Shown here in pieces: positions 51,612 to 59,956 of a stretch of DNA of 64,000 nt; the stretch's first letter is position 1, and each line of letters starts with the position of its first letter. Under the pieces are notes generated by a model that made no database searches, was not told where the DNA came from, and was given only the letters and a program-made list of their open reading frames with translations. A program made the translations under genes and the position numbers. Source of the stretch: Streptomyces lincolnensis (GTDB lineage Bacteria > Actinomycetota > Actinomycetes > Streptomycetales > Streptomycetaceae); assembly GCF_001685355.1 (NCBI RefSeq), contig NZ_CP016438.1, positions 2,046,001 to 2,110,000 on the forward strand. Direction: 5' to 3'.

Positions 51612-52823
51612 TCAGGCCGTGCGGTCCGGCAACAGGCCGCTGAGCAGGAACGCGACGCTCCGTTCGGTCTCCGTCCAGGCCCTGGTGTCGAGTTCGACGG
51701 ACTGGACGAGGGCGCACTCCACCTGGTAGCCGTGCCCGCTCAGGTCGCGGCCGATGATTTCGGCGGCGTCCCGGGTCGCCGCGTGCGTGACGATGCGCTG
51801 CGGGCGGCGGTCGGCGACCGCGGAGACCACGGCCGCTCCCCCGCCGGCGACGCGGACGACGTCCGGTTCGGGGAGGTTCTCCAGGATGTGCGGGGCGGCG
51901 CCGTGCACGACCTGGAGCTGGAGCCCGAAGGCACGCGCGTTGGCCTCGGTGCGTTCGCAGGCCCGGGGGTCGCGGTCCACGGCGATGACGGCGGCGCCGG
52001 CCCGGGCGGCCTCGGTGGCGAAGGCACCGCTGCCGCAGCCGATGTCCCACACGAGGTCGCCGACGCGCGGGCCGAGCCGGACGAGTTGGGCGGCGCGGAG
52101 CGGTTCCAGTTCCCCTTCGCCCATGAGACCGCCGTAGGACTCCGCGGGCAGGGTCCAGCCGCGCGGGCCGGTGGCCGGGTCGCGGCCGGCGATCCAGCCG
52201 CCGCCGTCGGTCGCGGCCGCCGAGCCGCCGATGACGATGACGACGTTGGGGTCGCGCCAGGTGTGGTCGGCGGCCTTGTCGGAGGTGACGACGGTGACCT
52301 GTTCGTGGTCGGTGCCGACTTCCTCGCAGATGACGAAGGTGCGGTGAACGCCCTCCAGGAGCAGGCCGAGTTCGGCGGGGCCGGCGCCCGGTGAGGTGAG
52401 GACGGCGACCTTGGTGTGGGCGCGGCACACATTCACCGCGCGTCGCAGGGTGCGGCGGTGTGCGACGACCACCTGTGCGTCGTCCCAGGGCATACCGGCG
52501 CGGGCGAAGGCGGCGGCGACCGAGGAGACACCGGGGACGACCTCGACCTCCAGGCCGAACTCGGGTGCGCGCAGGGTCCGTACGACGCCGAAGAACCCGG
52601 GGTCGCCGTCGGCGAACACCACCGCGGTGCCGCGGTGTCCGGCGATCCGGCGGGCGACGAGGGCCACGCTGCCGAGCCGGATGCGTTCGGCGGTGGGCGG
52701 CACCTCGGCGAGGGCGAGGTGGTGGGCGGCGCCGGCCACCAGCGTGGCGGCGCTCAGAGCGGAGCGTGCCGCGGCGGTCAGCGGCGAGCCGTCCCAGCCG
52801 ATCACCGTGACGCGGTCGGCCAT
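51612..52823 (-). CDS. cobL: Precorrin-6Y C5,15-methyltransferase (decarboxylating), CbiE-CbiT fusion
   Basis: A 403-aa bifunctional enzyme of cobalamin synthesis. Residues about 1-200 are the CbiE-type tetrapyrrole methylase domain (VVFADGDPGFFGVVRTL). From about 230 on there is a CbiT-type class I SAM domain with DIGCGSGAFATEAARAGA. It methylates C5 and C15 and decarboxylates the acetate side chain at C12. The ATG at 52823 starts MADRVTVIGWDG. It lies upstream of cobT on the same strand with a 367-nt gap, so it has its own transcript or a long leader lies between them. Confidence 0.92.
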   Translation of the reverse strand: MADRVTVIGWDGSPLTAAARSALSAATLVAGAAHHLALAEVPPTAERIRLGSVALVARRIAGHRGTAVVFADGDPGFFGVVRTLRAPEFGLEVEVVPGVSSVAAAFARAGMPWDDAQVVVAHRRTLRRAVNVCRAHTKVAVLTSPGAGPAELGLLLEGVHRTFVICEEVGTDHEQVTVVTSDKAADHTWRDPNVVIVIGGSAAATDGGGWIAGRDPATGPRGWTLPAESYGGLMGEGELEPLRAAQLVRLGPRVGDLVWDIGCGSGAFATEAARAGAAVIAVDRDPRACERTEANARAFGLQLQVVHGAAPHILENLPEPDVVRVAGGGAAVVSAVADRRPQRIVTHAATRDAAEIIGRDLSGHGYQVECALVQSVELDTRAWTETERSVAFLLSGLLPDRTA

Positions 52824-52942
52824 CGTGTCTCAGTCTCCAGGGGGTGTGCGCAGGCCGTCGTCGGTGGGCAGCCCGCGGGCGGCTCCGTGAGGGTACCCGG
52901 TACGAGCCGGACGCGCGTTCGCAGGCCTGGGCCCGAATCCGG

Positions 52943-53581
52943 TCAGTTCCAGTCCGGGTACGTGGTGAACCCGCCCGAGTCGGCCAGTTGCCCGCCCGCG
53001 CCGTCGAGGTCCTCGGGCAGCAGGCTCCACACGATGAAATCGGTGCGCACGTCGCTCCAGGTACCGTCGTCGGCCCGGACGTGCGCTATGCAGGCGTTGC
53101 GCAGGACGCCCTCGCTGATACAGCCGATCTTCTGGGCGACCTGCTGGGAGGCGGTGTTGTCGGCTGCCGTGCGCAGTTCGATCCGTTCGAGTTTCTGGTC
53201 GTTGAACAGCCACTGGGCGGTGGCGAGCGCGGCCTCGGAGGCGTAGCCCTCGCCGCGGGCCCAGGGGGCGATGATGTACGACAGTTCGGTGGAGCGGATG
53301 TGCCAGTTCGTCCTGGCGAGCTGGACGATGCCGACCAGGCGCTGGGTGAGGAACTCGGTGACGGCGAGGTCGAGACCCCGGCCCGCCTCCCGTTCGGCCG
53401 GCGCGTACCGCGTGATCCAGTCGCGGGCCTGGTCCGCGGTGTAGGGCTGGGGGACGTCCGTCCAGGCCCCGACCTGCTCGTCGTTCATCATCTCGGCCAG
53501 CGCGGGCACGTCGTCCTCGTCGAGGGGGCGCAGCACCAACCGCTCCGTGCTGATGGAGATGTTGGGGAAGGTGCCACTCAT
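52943..53581 (-). CDS. GNAT N-acetyltransferase (RimJ/RimL-like)
   Basis: A 212-aa protein beginning with the RimJ/L-type TERLVLRPLDEDDVPALAEMM. The acetyl-CoA region is IAPWARGEGYASEAALATAQ, followed by LERIELRTAADNTASQQVAQ. The substrate is unknown; N-terminal or small-molecule amino groups are typical. The ATG at 53581 is preferred since the domain starts at once; a start at 53650 would add a non-domain stretch. It lies between cobL and metQ. Confidence 0.83.
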   Translation of the reverse strand: MSGTFPNISISTERLVLRPLDEDDVPALAEMMNDEQVGAWTDVPQPYTADQARDWITRYAPAEREAGRGLDLAVTEFLTQRLVGIVQLARTNWHIRSTELSYIIAPWARGEGYASEAALATAQWLFNDQKLERIELRTAADNTASQQVAQKIGCISEGVLRNACIAHVRADDGTWSDVRTDFIVWSLLPEDLDGAGGQLADSGGFTTYPDWN

Positions 53582-53661
53582 GCGCCACTCCGTAACCGTC
53601 GGAAAACCTTCAGGGCCAGCTGAACTGCCCAGCATGCAGCATCCGGGCACCGAACCGCACG

Positions 53662-53696
53662 ACGGGGTCGACCCCCGGTGAGGGAGTGGACCCCGT
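53662..53696 (-). terminator. Terminator after metQ
   Basis: An 8-bp perfect stem (ACGGGGTC/GACCCCGT) with a 19-nt loop, 34 nt beyond the metQ stop. CAC/GTG flanks may add pairing. Confidence 0.6.
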
Positions 53697-53729
53697 GCGT
53701 GGTGATACGTCGTATACGCGCCGGTGGGC

Positions 53730-54557
53730 TCAGAAGGACGCGATGACGGAGCCGGCGTACTTGTCCTGGATGAACTTCTTGACCTCGGGGGAGGTGAGGA
53801 GCTTGGCCAGCTTGGTGACGCGCGGGTCCTTCTCCTGGCCCTCCTTGACGGCGAGGAAGTTGCCGTAGGGGTTGTTCTTCGGGGACTCCAGGACGAGGGC
53901 GTCCTCGGCGGGCTTCAGGTCGGCCTCGATGGCGTAGTTGCCGTTGACGACGGCGGCGTCCACGTCGTCCAGGGAGCGCGGGGTCTGGGCCGCCTCCAAC
54001 TCCTTGAACTTGAGCTTCCTGGGGTTCTGGGCGATGTCGGAGGGGGTCGCCTCGTTGCCCACGCCGTCCTTGAGCGTGATGATCCCGTTGGCGTCGAGGA
54101 GCTTGAGGGCACGGGCCTCGTTGACGCTGTCGTTCGGGACGGCGATCGTCGCGCCGCTCTTGAGGGCGTCGGCGCTCTTGACCTTGCGGGAGTAGAGGCC
54201 GAGGGGCTCCAGATGGACCGTGACGACGGGCACGATGTGGGTGCCGTTCTTCTTGTTGAAGTCGTCGAGGTAGGGCTGGTTCTGGAAGTAGTTGGCACCC
54301 ACCGAGCCGTCCTCGGTCGCCGTGTTCGGCGTGACGTAGTCGGTGAACTCCCGGACCTCCAGGTCGAGTCCGGCCTTCTTCGCCAGGTTGTCCTTGACGT
54401 AGGTGAGGATCTCGGCGTGCGGGGTCGGGCTCGCGGCGACGACCAGCGGGCCGCTGGTGTCGGAGGCGGCGTCCGTGCCCGAGCCGCAGGCGGAGAGCCC
54501 GAGAGCCAGGGCTCCGACGGCGAGGACGGCGGTGGTGAGCTTTGCGGTGTTACGCAC
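53730..54557 (-). CDS. metQ: Methionine-binding lipoprotein MetQ
   Basis: A 275-aa NlpA/MetQ-family substrate-binding lipoprotein. The signal peptide ends in the lipobox LGLSAC with the acylated Cys at residue 24. Family segments ANYFQNQPYLDDFN and IAVPNDSVNEARALKLLD are visible. It delivers methionine (L or D) to MetNI. The GTG at 54557 has AAGGAAAGG upstream. It is last in metN-metI-metQ, separated from metI by 66 nt, with a terminator after it. Confidence 0.93.
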   Translation of the reverse strand: MRNTAKLTTAVLAVGALALGLSACGSGTDAASDTSGPLVVAASPTPHAEILTYVKDNLAKKAGLDLEVREFTDYVTPNTATEDGSVGANYFQNQPYLDDFNKKNGTHIVPVVTVHLEPLGLYSRKVKSADALKSGATIAVPNDSVNEARALKLLDANGIITLKDGVGNEATPSDIAQNPRKLKFKELEAAQTPRSLDDVDAAVVNGNYAIEADLKPAEDALVLESPKNNPYGNFLAVKEGQEKDPRVTKLAKLLTSPEVKKFIQDKYAGSVIASF

Positions 54558-54623
54558 GAAAAGTGCCTTTCCTTTTGGGTGCGGCGATCCCGTGAAGGGG
54601 TGCACGGGAGGAACGGGGGTGTC

Positions 54624-55349
54624 TCAGACGGTCTTGGTGTCCGCCGTCGATGCCTTCAGCAGACGGAGTTTCGGCGCCGGGCCCGAGGTGCCGCCGCGGC
54701 GGTACAGGGAGCGGGCCGCGTAGTCGCCGGCGAACTGGATGAGCGAGATGACGACGGCGAGGACCGCCACGGTGATCCACATCAGCTCGGTCTCGAAGCG
54801 CTGGTAGCCGTAGCGGATGGCGATGTCGCCGAGGCCGCCGGCGCCGACCGTGCCGGCCATCGCCGAGTAGCCGATGAGGGCGACGATCGTGGTCGTGGTG
54901 CTGGCGATCAGCGAGGGCAGGGCTTCGGGGACGAGGACCTTGCGGACGATCGTCCAGGTGTTGCCGCCCATCGACTGCACGGCTTCGACGAGGCCGCCGT
55001 CCACTTCGCGGACAGCCGTCTCGACGAGGCGCGCGAAGAAGGGGATGGCGCCGACGGCGAGGGGAACGATGGCGGCCTCGCGGCCGATGGTCGTCCCGGT
55101 GATCGAGCGGGTGAAGCCCATCAGCGCGACCATGAGGATGATGAACGGCATCGAGCGGGCGACGTTCACGACCTGCCCGATGACCTTGTTGGCGACGACG
55201 TTCCGGAGCAGTCCGCCGCGGTCGGTGAGGACCAGCAGGACGCCGAGCGGAAGCCCGCCGACGACGGCGATGAGCGTGGACCAGCCGACCATGTAGAGGG
55301 TGTCCCAACAGGCCTGCTCCAGCAGGGGCTGCATTTCGGACCAGGTCAC
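54624..55349 (-). CDS. metI: Methionine ABC transporter permease MetI
   Basis: A 241-aa permease with five predicted helices. The ATPase-contact loop is in AVQSMGGNTWTIVRKVLVPE near residue 145. The C-terminal hydrophilic end is slightly longer than in E. coli MetI. The GTG at 55349 overlaps the metN stop (GTGA), showing translational coupling. Confidence 0.94.
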   Translation of the reverse strand: MTWSEMQPLLEQACWDTLYMVGWSTLIAVVGGLPLGVLLVLTDRGGLLRNVVANKVIGQVVNVARSMPFIILMVALMGFTRSITGTTIGREAAIVPLAVGAIPFFARLVETAVREVDGGLVEAVQSMGGNTWTIVRKVLVPEALPSLIASTTTTIVALIGYSAMAGTVGAGGLGDIAIRYGYQRFETELMWITVAVLAVVISLIQFAGDYAARSLYRRGGTSGPAPKLRLLKASTADTKTV

Positions 55350-56380
55350 TTGGCACCTTCCTTCACCAGGACGGGCTCCTGGCCCACGACGTCGATCTGG
55401 AGGCCCTGTTCGCGCAGGAAACCGATCGGCACCACGTTCTCCTCGTAGCGGCCGGGCAGTTCGATGCGCATCCGGCCGACCTGGAGCCCGCCGACGGTGT
55501 CGATGGCGGCACCGAGGATCGATATGTCGATGTTGTAGGTGCGCGAGAGCTGGGAGATGACCGGCTGGGTCGCGGCCTCGCCCTGGAAGGTGACGTCGAC
55601 GACGGTGCGGTCGTCGGCGGAGACCTCGCCGCTCACCGGGAAGAGCGCGGACGCCAGCTGGGAGCCCGGGGTCGCGAGCAGTTCGCTGACCGTCCCGGAC
55701 TCGACGATCCGGCCCCGTTCCATGAGCGCCGCGGAATCGCAGACCGACTTCACGACGTCCATCTCGTGGGTGATGAGCAGGACGGTCAGGTCCAGCTGCC
55801 GGTTCAGGTCGCGCAGCAGCCTGAGGATGGAGCGGGTGGTCTCCGGGTCGAGGGCGCTGGTGGCCTCGTCGGACAGCAGCACCTTCGGGTCGCCGGCCAG
55901 GGCGCGGGCGATGCCGACGCGCTGCTTCTGGCCGCCGGACAGCTGGGCGGGATAGGCACCCGCCTTGTCGGCGAGGCCGACGAGGTCGAGCAGGTCGAGC
56001 GCCTTGCGGGAGCGTTCCTTGCCCGACTTGCCGAGGATTTCGAGGGGCAGCTCGACGTTGTCCTGGACCGTCCGGGTGGACAGCAGGTTGAAGTGCTGGA
56101 AGACCATGCCGATACGGCTGCGCGCGCGGCGGAGTTCGCGGCCCGCGCGCGGACCGCGGCCCGCGAGGGCGGTGAGCTCCTGGCCGGCGACGGTCACGGT
56201 GCCGGCGGTGGGGTGCTCCAGCAGGTTGACGCAGCGGATGAGCGAGGACTTGCCGGCGCCGGACTGGCCGATGACGCCGTACACCTCGCCTTCGCGGACG
56301 TGCAGGTCGACGCCGTCCAGGGCGGTGACCTCGCGGCCGCGGGAGCGGTAGACCTTGGTCAGGCCCGATGTGGTGATCAC
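55346..56380 (-). CDS. metN: Methionine ABC transporter ATP-binding protein MetN
   Basis: A 344-aa ATPase of the MetNIQ importer. Walker A GQSGAGKSS (residues 38-46), signature LSGGQKQR (147-154) and Walker B VLLSDEATSALD are followed by a C-terminal NIL regulatory domain (from about 265) that senses internal methionine. I chose the GTG at 56380 (MITTSGLTKVYRSRG) since GGAAAA lies about 6 nt upstream; a GTG at 56395 is possible but has no ribosome site. The 157-nt leader between the stop of a Cys/Met-rich small ORF and this start suggests attenuation control. Confidence 0.94.
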   Translation of the reverse strand: MITTSGLTKVYRSRGREVTALDGVDLHVREGEVYGVIGQSGAGKSSLIRCVNLLEHPTAGTVTVAGQELTALAGRGPRAGRELRRARSRIGMVFQHFNLLSTRTVQDNVELPLEILGKSGKERSRKALDLLDLVGLADKAGAYPAQLSGGQKQRVGIARALAGDPKVLLSDEATSALDPETTRSILRLLRDLNRQLDLTVLLITHEMDVVKSVCDSAALMERGRIVESGTVSELLATPGSQLASALFPVSGEVSADDRTVVDVTFQGEAATQPVISQLSRTYNIDISILGAAIDTVGGLQVGRMRIELPGRYEENVVPIGFLREQGLQIDVVGQEPVLVKEGAK

Positions 56381-56537
56381 TGGGTTTTCCGTCACTGTCG
56401 AGTACGAGGGCGTGGGTGTGCCCTGGTACGGGAGAGAAGATGTGCGTGCGGCAGCGTGGTCACGTACGGGATGCGCACGGACATGCCGCGACTGCTCGCT
56501 TCGGGGCGCGAGGCTCAAGGGGTGGTGCGGGGGCCCT
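56381..56537 (-). promoter_or_regulatory. Leader segment between the small ORF and metN, with potential attenuator hairpins
   Basis: A CTCGC...GCGAG hairpin with an 8-nt loop (56495-56512) and longer imperfect pairings around GCGGCA/TGCCGC (near 56451-56490) can form. This could couple leader-peptide translation to metN expression. Which structures compete cannot be settled by eye. Confidence 0.4.
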
Positions 56538-56624
56538 CTAGCAGGCGCACATTCGACACATACAACGAGCACCGGGCGTCATGGTCGCCTCGGTCGCAGT
56601 GGTGCGGCAGCTCGTGGTGGTCAT
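56538..56624 (-). CDS. 28-aa Cys/Met-rich putative leader peptide upstream of metNIQ
   Basis: A 28-codon ORF from the ATG at 56624, ending in the residues ARCMCRMCAC immediately before TAG: five cysteines and two methionines in the last 9 codons or so. Nothing is conserved-domain-like. Its position ahead of a methionine transporter and the sulfur-amino-acid-rich end fit a leader peptide whose translation stalls when charged Cys- or Met-tRNA is short. A promoter-like TTGGCC-16-TTTACT ends 7 nt before the ATG, so the message may be leaderless, as is common in Actinobacteria. It was found by reading the intergenic region; it is shorter than usual gene-finder limits. Confidence 0.7.
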   Translation of the reverse strand: MTTTSCRTTATEATMTPGARCMCRMCAC

Positions 56625-56630
56625 GCGATC

Positions 56631-56658
56631 AGTAAAGCAGACGTATGGGAGCGGCCAA
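56631..56658 (-). promoter_or_regulatory. Possible promoter giving a leaderless leader-peptide mRNA
   Basis: On the minus strand TTGGCC (56653-56658) and TTTACT (56631-56636) are 16 nt apart. The predicted transcription start falls on the A of the leader ATG at 56624. The -10 box is weak. Confidence 0.35.
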
Positions 56659-56764
56659 GAACCGCTGTCCGAATGCCGGACAGCGGTGGACAGGGTGCGG
56701 GGCGGGGGCAGGGTGCACCGGGGTCGGCCGCACCAGGCCTTTTGGCCCGTAATAGGGTCGCTCC

Positions 56765-57124
56765 ATGCTTGATGCCCTGACGCTCGCGACCGGCGTCGCC
56801 GCTCTGCTGCTCGCGGCGTGGTGCGGCTGGGCCGCGTATCGCGACCAGCCGACCAAGGACTGGCACTTCATCGGGATGGCCGTGGTGTCGGTGCTGGCCC
56901 TCGTCCAGCTGGTGGTCGGGACCGTGCAGCTGGCTCGGGGCGAGAAGCCGGATCAGGGCACGACGATCTTTGTGGCGTATCTGCTGGGCGCGTTCGCGTG
57001 TGTGCCGGCGGCGGGGTTCATGTCGCTGGCCGAGCGGACGCGGTGGGGGTCGGTGACGGTCGCCGCCGGCGGTGTGGTGCTGGCTGTGCTGGAGGTGCGG
57101 CTCTATGACATCTGGGGAGGCTGA
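56765..57124 (+). CDS. Small four-helix membrane protein
   Basis: A 119-aa protein with four predicted helices (for example LTLATGVAALLLAAWCGWAA, FIGMAVVSVLALVQLVVGTV, IFVAYLLGAFACVPAAGFMS, VTVAAGGVVLAVLEVRLYD). No family function is known. The ATG at 56765 is the natural start. It is followed after one base by another membrane protein gene; the two probably act together. Confidence 0.75.
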   Translation: MLDALTLATGVAALLLAAWCGWAAYRDQPTKDWHFIGMAVVSVLALVQLVVGTVQLARGEKPDQGTTIFVAYLLGAFACVPAAGFMSLAERTRWGSVTVAAGGVVLAVLEVRLYDIWGG

Positions 57125-57125
57125 C

Positions 57126-57533
57126 GTGAGCCCGCGGCGGCTCAGCGGTGGGCCCGGGACGCTGTTGGTGTGGTTGTACGGGGTGATGGTGGTCGGGGCG
57201 GTGTCGCGATCGGCCGTGCAGATCTCCACCGAGTTCGACCATGCGCCGCTCGCGTATTCGCTGTCCGCGGTGGCCGGTGTGGTCTACGGCTTCATCACGT
57301 ACTCGCTGGTGCGGGGCGGGGAGACGGCTCGTAAGGCGGCGTTGGCGTGCTGTGTCCTGGAGTTGGCGGGTGTACTGACGGTCGGTACCTGGACGCTCGT
57401 GGAGCCGTCCGCGTTCCCTGATGCGACCGTGTGGTCGGACTTCGGGATCGGGTACCTCTTCATTCCCGTGCTCTTGCCACTTTCCGCCATCTACTGGTTG
57501 CGGAAAGCGGCGCCTACGGGGGATGCCGCCTGA
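57126..57533 (+). CDS. Small membrane protein, partner of the preceding gene
   Basis: A 135-aa protein with four predicted helices (TLLVWLYGVMVVGAVSRSA, LAYSLSAVAGVVYGFITYSL, ALACCVLELAGVLTVGTW, GIGYLFIPVLLPLSAIYWL). The GTG at 57126 is used: GGGGAGG lies about 6 nt upstream inside the end of the previous gene. The spacing of one base shows an operon. Function unknown. Confidence 0.75.
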   Translation: MSPRRLSGGPGTLLVWLYGVMVVGAVSRSAVQISTEFDHAPLAYSLSAVAGVVYGFITYSLVRGGETARKAALACCVLELAGVLTVGTWTLVEPSAFPDATVWSDFGIGYLFIPVLLPLSAIYWLRKAAPTGDAA

Positions 57534-57554
57534 GGTTCGTCTGGCGGCATCCGG

Positions 57555-57596
57555 TCCGTCGTGGCTGGTCGCGCAGTTCCCCGCGCCCCTGAAGGT
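57555..57596. repeat. Dispersed Streptomyces intergenic repeat, copy 2 (inverted)
   Basis: The sequence GGCTGGTCGCGCAGTTCCCC followed by GCGCCCCTGAAGG is the reverse complement of the element at 26434-26480. It sits between two convergent stop codons. Confidence 0.7.
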
Positions 57597-57602
57597 TGGC
57601 CA

Positions 57603-58100
57603 TCACGCTGTTGTTGCGTATGCCCCCGCCGGCTTTTCCAGGACGATCATCTCTACGCCGTCCGCGCCCTTGGACGTGCCCACCGTCTGGTAGCCCACGC
57701 GGCGGTAGAGGCGGAGGTTGCCCTCGCTGCGGTGGCCCGTGTGGAGGCGGAAGCTGGTGGCGCCGCGCTCCTCCGCGAGGGCGGATTCGGCCGCCCGGAG
57801 GAGGCGGGCGCCGATGCCGTGGCCCTGGAGGCGGGGGTGGACGCAGAGTTTGCCGATGGAGGCGGAGCCGTCCTCTGTGACCCGGCCGCGGACCGAGCCG
57901 ACGACCTCCTCGCCGAGGCGGGCCACAAAGACGCAGTCCGCGGTGACCTCCTCACGGACCGAGTCCAGGGTCTGGACGAGCGGATCGATGCGGTAGTTGC
58001 CGTACAACGCCGCCTCGCTCTGGAAGCACAGGTACTGGAGCCTGAAGATCTGCTCCGCGTCCTGCCCGGTCGCCGCCGAGATGGTCACGCTCATGCCCAT
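57603..58100 (-). CDS. GNAT N-acetyltransferase
   Basis: A 165-aa single-domain GNAT. The acetyl-CoA loop is CVHPRLQGHGIGARLLRAAE, followed by EGNLRLYRRVGYQTVG. The substrate is unknown. The ATG at 58100 has GGGAGG about 9 nt upstream; an ATG 6 nt further in is also possible. It lies 45 nt downstream of the sigma-like gene on the same strand and may be cotranscribed with it. Confidence 0.83.
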   Translation of the reverse strand: MGMSVTISAATGQDAEQIFRLQYLCFQSEAALYGNYRIDPLVQTLDSVREEVTADCVFVARLGEEVVGSVRGRVTEDGSASIGKLCVHPRLQGHGIGARLLRAAESALAEERGATSFRLHTGHRSEGNLRLYRRVGYQTVGTSKGADGVEMIVLEKPAGAYATTA

Positions 58101-58145
58101 GTGCGCACGCCTCCCGCTCACCTGATCGCCTGTTGTCCCTCACTC

Positions 58146-58652
58146 CTATCCCCGCACTCCGCGGGCCGCAACCTCCGGCGTGAGCAATCGCCGCAGACAT
58201 CCCAGACATCTGGAACGTTCCGGTCCCAGACTTCCCTGTGAGATACCCAACTCCCCCGCGATCTCCCGGTATGTGAGGTCCCGGGGAGACAGGAGAGCGG
58301 CCATGAGAGTGGGGCACCGGCCGGGCAGGCGCCGTACGGCGTCATGGAGGGCACGGCGGCGGGCGGCGGCGAGGGTGAGCTGTTCGGGGCCGCTGTCGCC
58401 GTCGTCGGCGGGCTCGGTGTCGTACGGCCGTTCGAATCGAGTGGTACGGCGGGTGCGGCGGGACTCGGAGCGGACGGCGCGGCGGAGCCAGCCGGGCGGG
58501 TCGAGGGGCGGGCCCTCGGTCTGGAGGCGTTCCAGGAGCCGGAGCCAGACCGCCTGTTCGAGGTCGCCGGGTTCCGTTCCGGTGGCGTGTGCCTCCGCGG
58601 ACGCCTCGGCGGTGAGCAGCGGGCGCAGGGTGGTGACCAGGTCGTACGTCAT
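58146..58652 (-). CDS. Sigma-70-family RNA polymerase sigma-like factor
   Basis: A 168-aa protein with a compact region-2-like N-terminal part (GDLEQAVWLRLLERLQTEGP, GWLRRAVRSESRRTRR) and region 4 at the C-terminus (LHDAVRRLPGRCPTLMAALL, then REIAGELGISQGSLGPERSR). The GSLGPERSRCL turn is typical of a subgroup of ECF-like factors. No anti-sigma gene adjoins it. The ATG at 58652 starts MTYDLVTTLRP. Its target genes are unknown. Confidence 0.8.
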   Translation of the reverse strand: MTYDLVTTLRPLLTAEASAEAHATGTEPGDLEQAVWLRLLERLQTEGPPLDPPGWLRRAVRSESRRTRRTTRFERPYDTEPADDGDSGPEQLTLAAARRRALHDAVRRLPGRCPTLMAALLSPRDLTYREIAGELGISQGSLGPERSRCLGCLRRLLTPEVAARGVRG

Positions 58653-58666
58653 GTGCGGAGCGACGC

Positions 58667-58698
58667 GGCCGCCCGGGCAACGGGTTGCCCGGGCGGCC
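58667..58698 (-). terminator. 15-bp perfect inverted repeat after the phosphodiesterase gene
   Basis: GGCCGCCCGGGCAAC pairs perfectly with its complement across GG, so the actual loop is about 4-6 nt. It lies 83 nt after the phosphodiesterase stop (58781) and just before the sigma-like start, where it could also act as an operator. Confidence 0.65.
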
Positions 58699-58780
58699 GG
58701 AAGTCACCCCAACCGGGGCCGGTCGCCTACCGGTTGACCTCGGACGTTGACGAGCACGTCAGCGGTTCGTCAGTGGTCCG

Positions 58781-59956
58781 TCAGCGGTCGAGGAAGTCCT
58801 CGCGGGCCAGCACGCCGGTGTCCGGGTTGTCGGTGAAGACGCCGTCGATGCCGGTGGCGAAGTACGTCCGGAAGGCGCCGAAGACATCGCCGTAGGCGTC
58901 CGCGTCCGTGCCCTTCCTGAAGTTCGCGGGCAGGAAGGGGTTCTCGTTGCGCATGGTCCAGGGGTGCAGGACGAGACCGACCTTGTGGGCGTCCTTGACG
59001 AGCGTGGTGGGCTTGGTGAGGTTGCCCTGGGCGTCCCTCGGGATGATCAGGTCGAGGGTCGGGCCGATGCCCTGGGCGTAGCCGGCGATCTCCCTCAGGC
59101 CCTTGGGGGTGATGAGGTCGGCCACCGTGCGCGGGTCACCGCTCGCCACGAAGTCCCAGGGGCGGCTGTCCGCCGAGGACAGCAGCACGGCCAGCGGGTT
59201 GTCCACCAGCCTGTTCAGCCGCTGGATGCTGGTCGGCTCGAAGGACTGGATGATGACCGGCGAGTTCCGCCTGTCCTTGCCGTACTTGTGCAGCAGCTTG
59301 GCGACCCGCTCCTCCAGGCCGAGGCCGAGCCCCCGGAAGTAGGTGGGGTGCTTGGTCTCGGGGTAGATCCAGACCTGCTTGCCGCGCTTGCGGGTCTGCT
59401 CGTCCTGCCACTTCAGGACCTCTTCGAAGGTGGGGATCTCCCAGTGGCCGTTGTAGAGCGTGTTGTGCGGACGGTTGGCCGGGATGCGCTCGATCGCGCG
59501 GAGCGTCTTGAGCTCGGCGAGCGTGAAGTCCTCGGTGAACCAGCCGGTGGTGGAGACCCCGTCCAGGACCTTCGTGGTCCTGCGGGCGGCGAACTCGGGG
59601 TGGTTCGCGACGTCCGTGGTGCCACCGATCTCGGGCTCGTGGCGGCAGACGATGTGACCGTCCCTGGTGGGCACCAGGTCACCGGCCTCGACGATGTCGG
59701 CGCCCATGTCGAGGGCCAGCTGGTAGGAGCCGAAGGTGTGCTCGGGGCGGTAACCGCTGGCCCCCCGGTGGCCGATGATCGTGGGGACGGGCAGGCTCTT
59801 CAGGCCCCCGCCGCCCGGCCTCGCGCCTGCCGCTCTCGCGGTGCCGGACAGTCCGAGGACCGTTCCGCCCGCGCCGAGCACGGCTGCGCCGAGGAGTGCC
59901 CGGCGTCCCGTGTGCGCCTGCTCGGTGGACTCGTGCTGCGGCTCCTGGGTTCCCAT
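58781..59956 (-). CDS. Secreted glycerophosphodiester phosphodiesterase (GlpQ type)
   Basis: A 391-aa Tat-exported enzyme (signal GRRALLGAAVLGAGGTVLG from residue 17, cleavage near ARAAGA). The GDPD TIM barrel starts with IIGHRGASGYRPEHT and continues with the metal-ligand region VEAGDLVPTRDGHIVCRHE. The HxxE/GlpQ-like pattern and the C-terminal DGVFTDNPDT are intact. It hydrolyses glycerophosphodiesters, releasing glycerol 3-phosphate, and may act on teichoic acids. The ATG at 59956 was chosen; it precedes the twin arginine at residues 18-19. Confidence 0.88.
   Translation of the reverse strand: MGTQEPQHESTEQAHTGRRALLGAAVLGAGGTVLGLSGTARAAGARPGGGGLKSLPVPTIIGHRGASGYRPEHTFGSYQLALDMGADIVEAGDLVPTRDGHIVCRHEPEIGGTTDVANHPEFAARRTTKVLDGVSTTGWFTEDFTLAELKTLRAIERIPANRPHNTLYNGHWEIPTFEEVLKWQDEQTRKRGKQVWIYPETKHPTYFRGLGLGLEERVAKLLHKYGKDRRNSPVIIQSFEPTSIQRLNRLVDNPLAVLLSSADSRPWDFVASGDPRTVADLITPKGLREIAGYAQGIGPTLDLIIPRDAQGNLTKPTTLVKDAHKVGLVLHPWTMRNENPFLPANFRKGTDADAYGDVFGAFRTYFATGIDGVFTDNPDTGVLAREDFLDR

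Noticed and set aside
56381-56764. SAM riboswitch ahead of metN
   Set aside because: No SAM-I, SAM-II or SAM-IV core pattern that I recognise; the leader peptide explains the region better.
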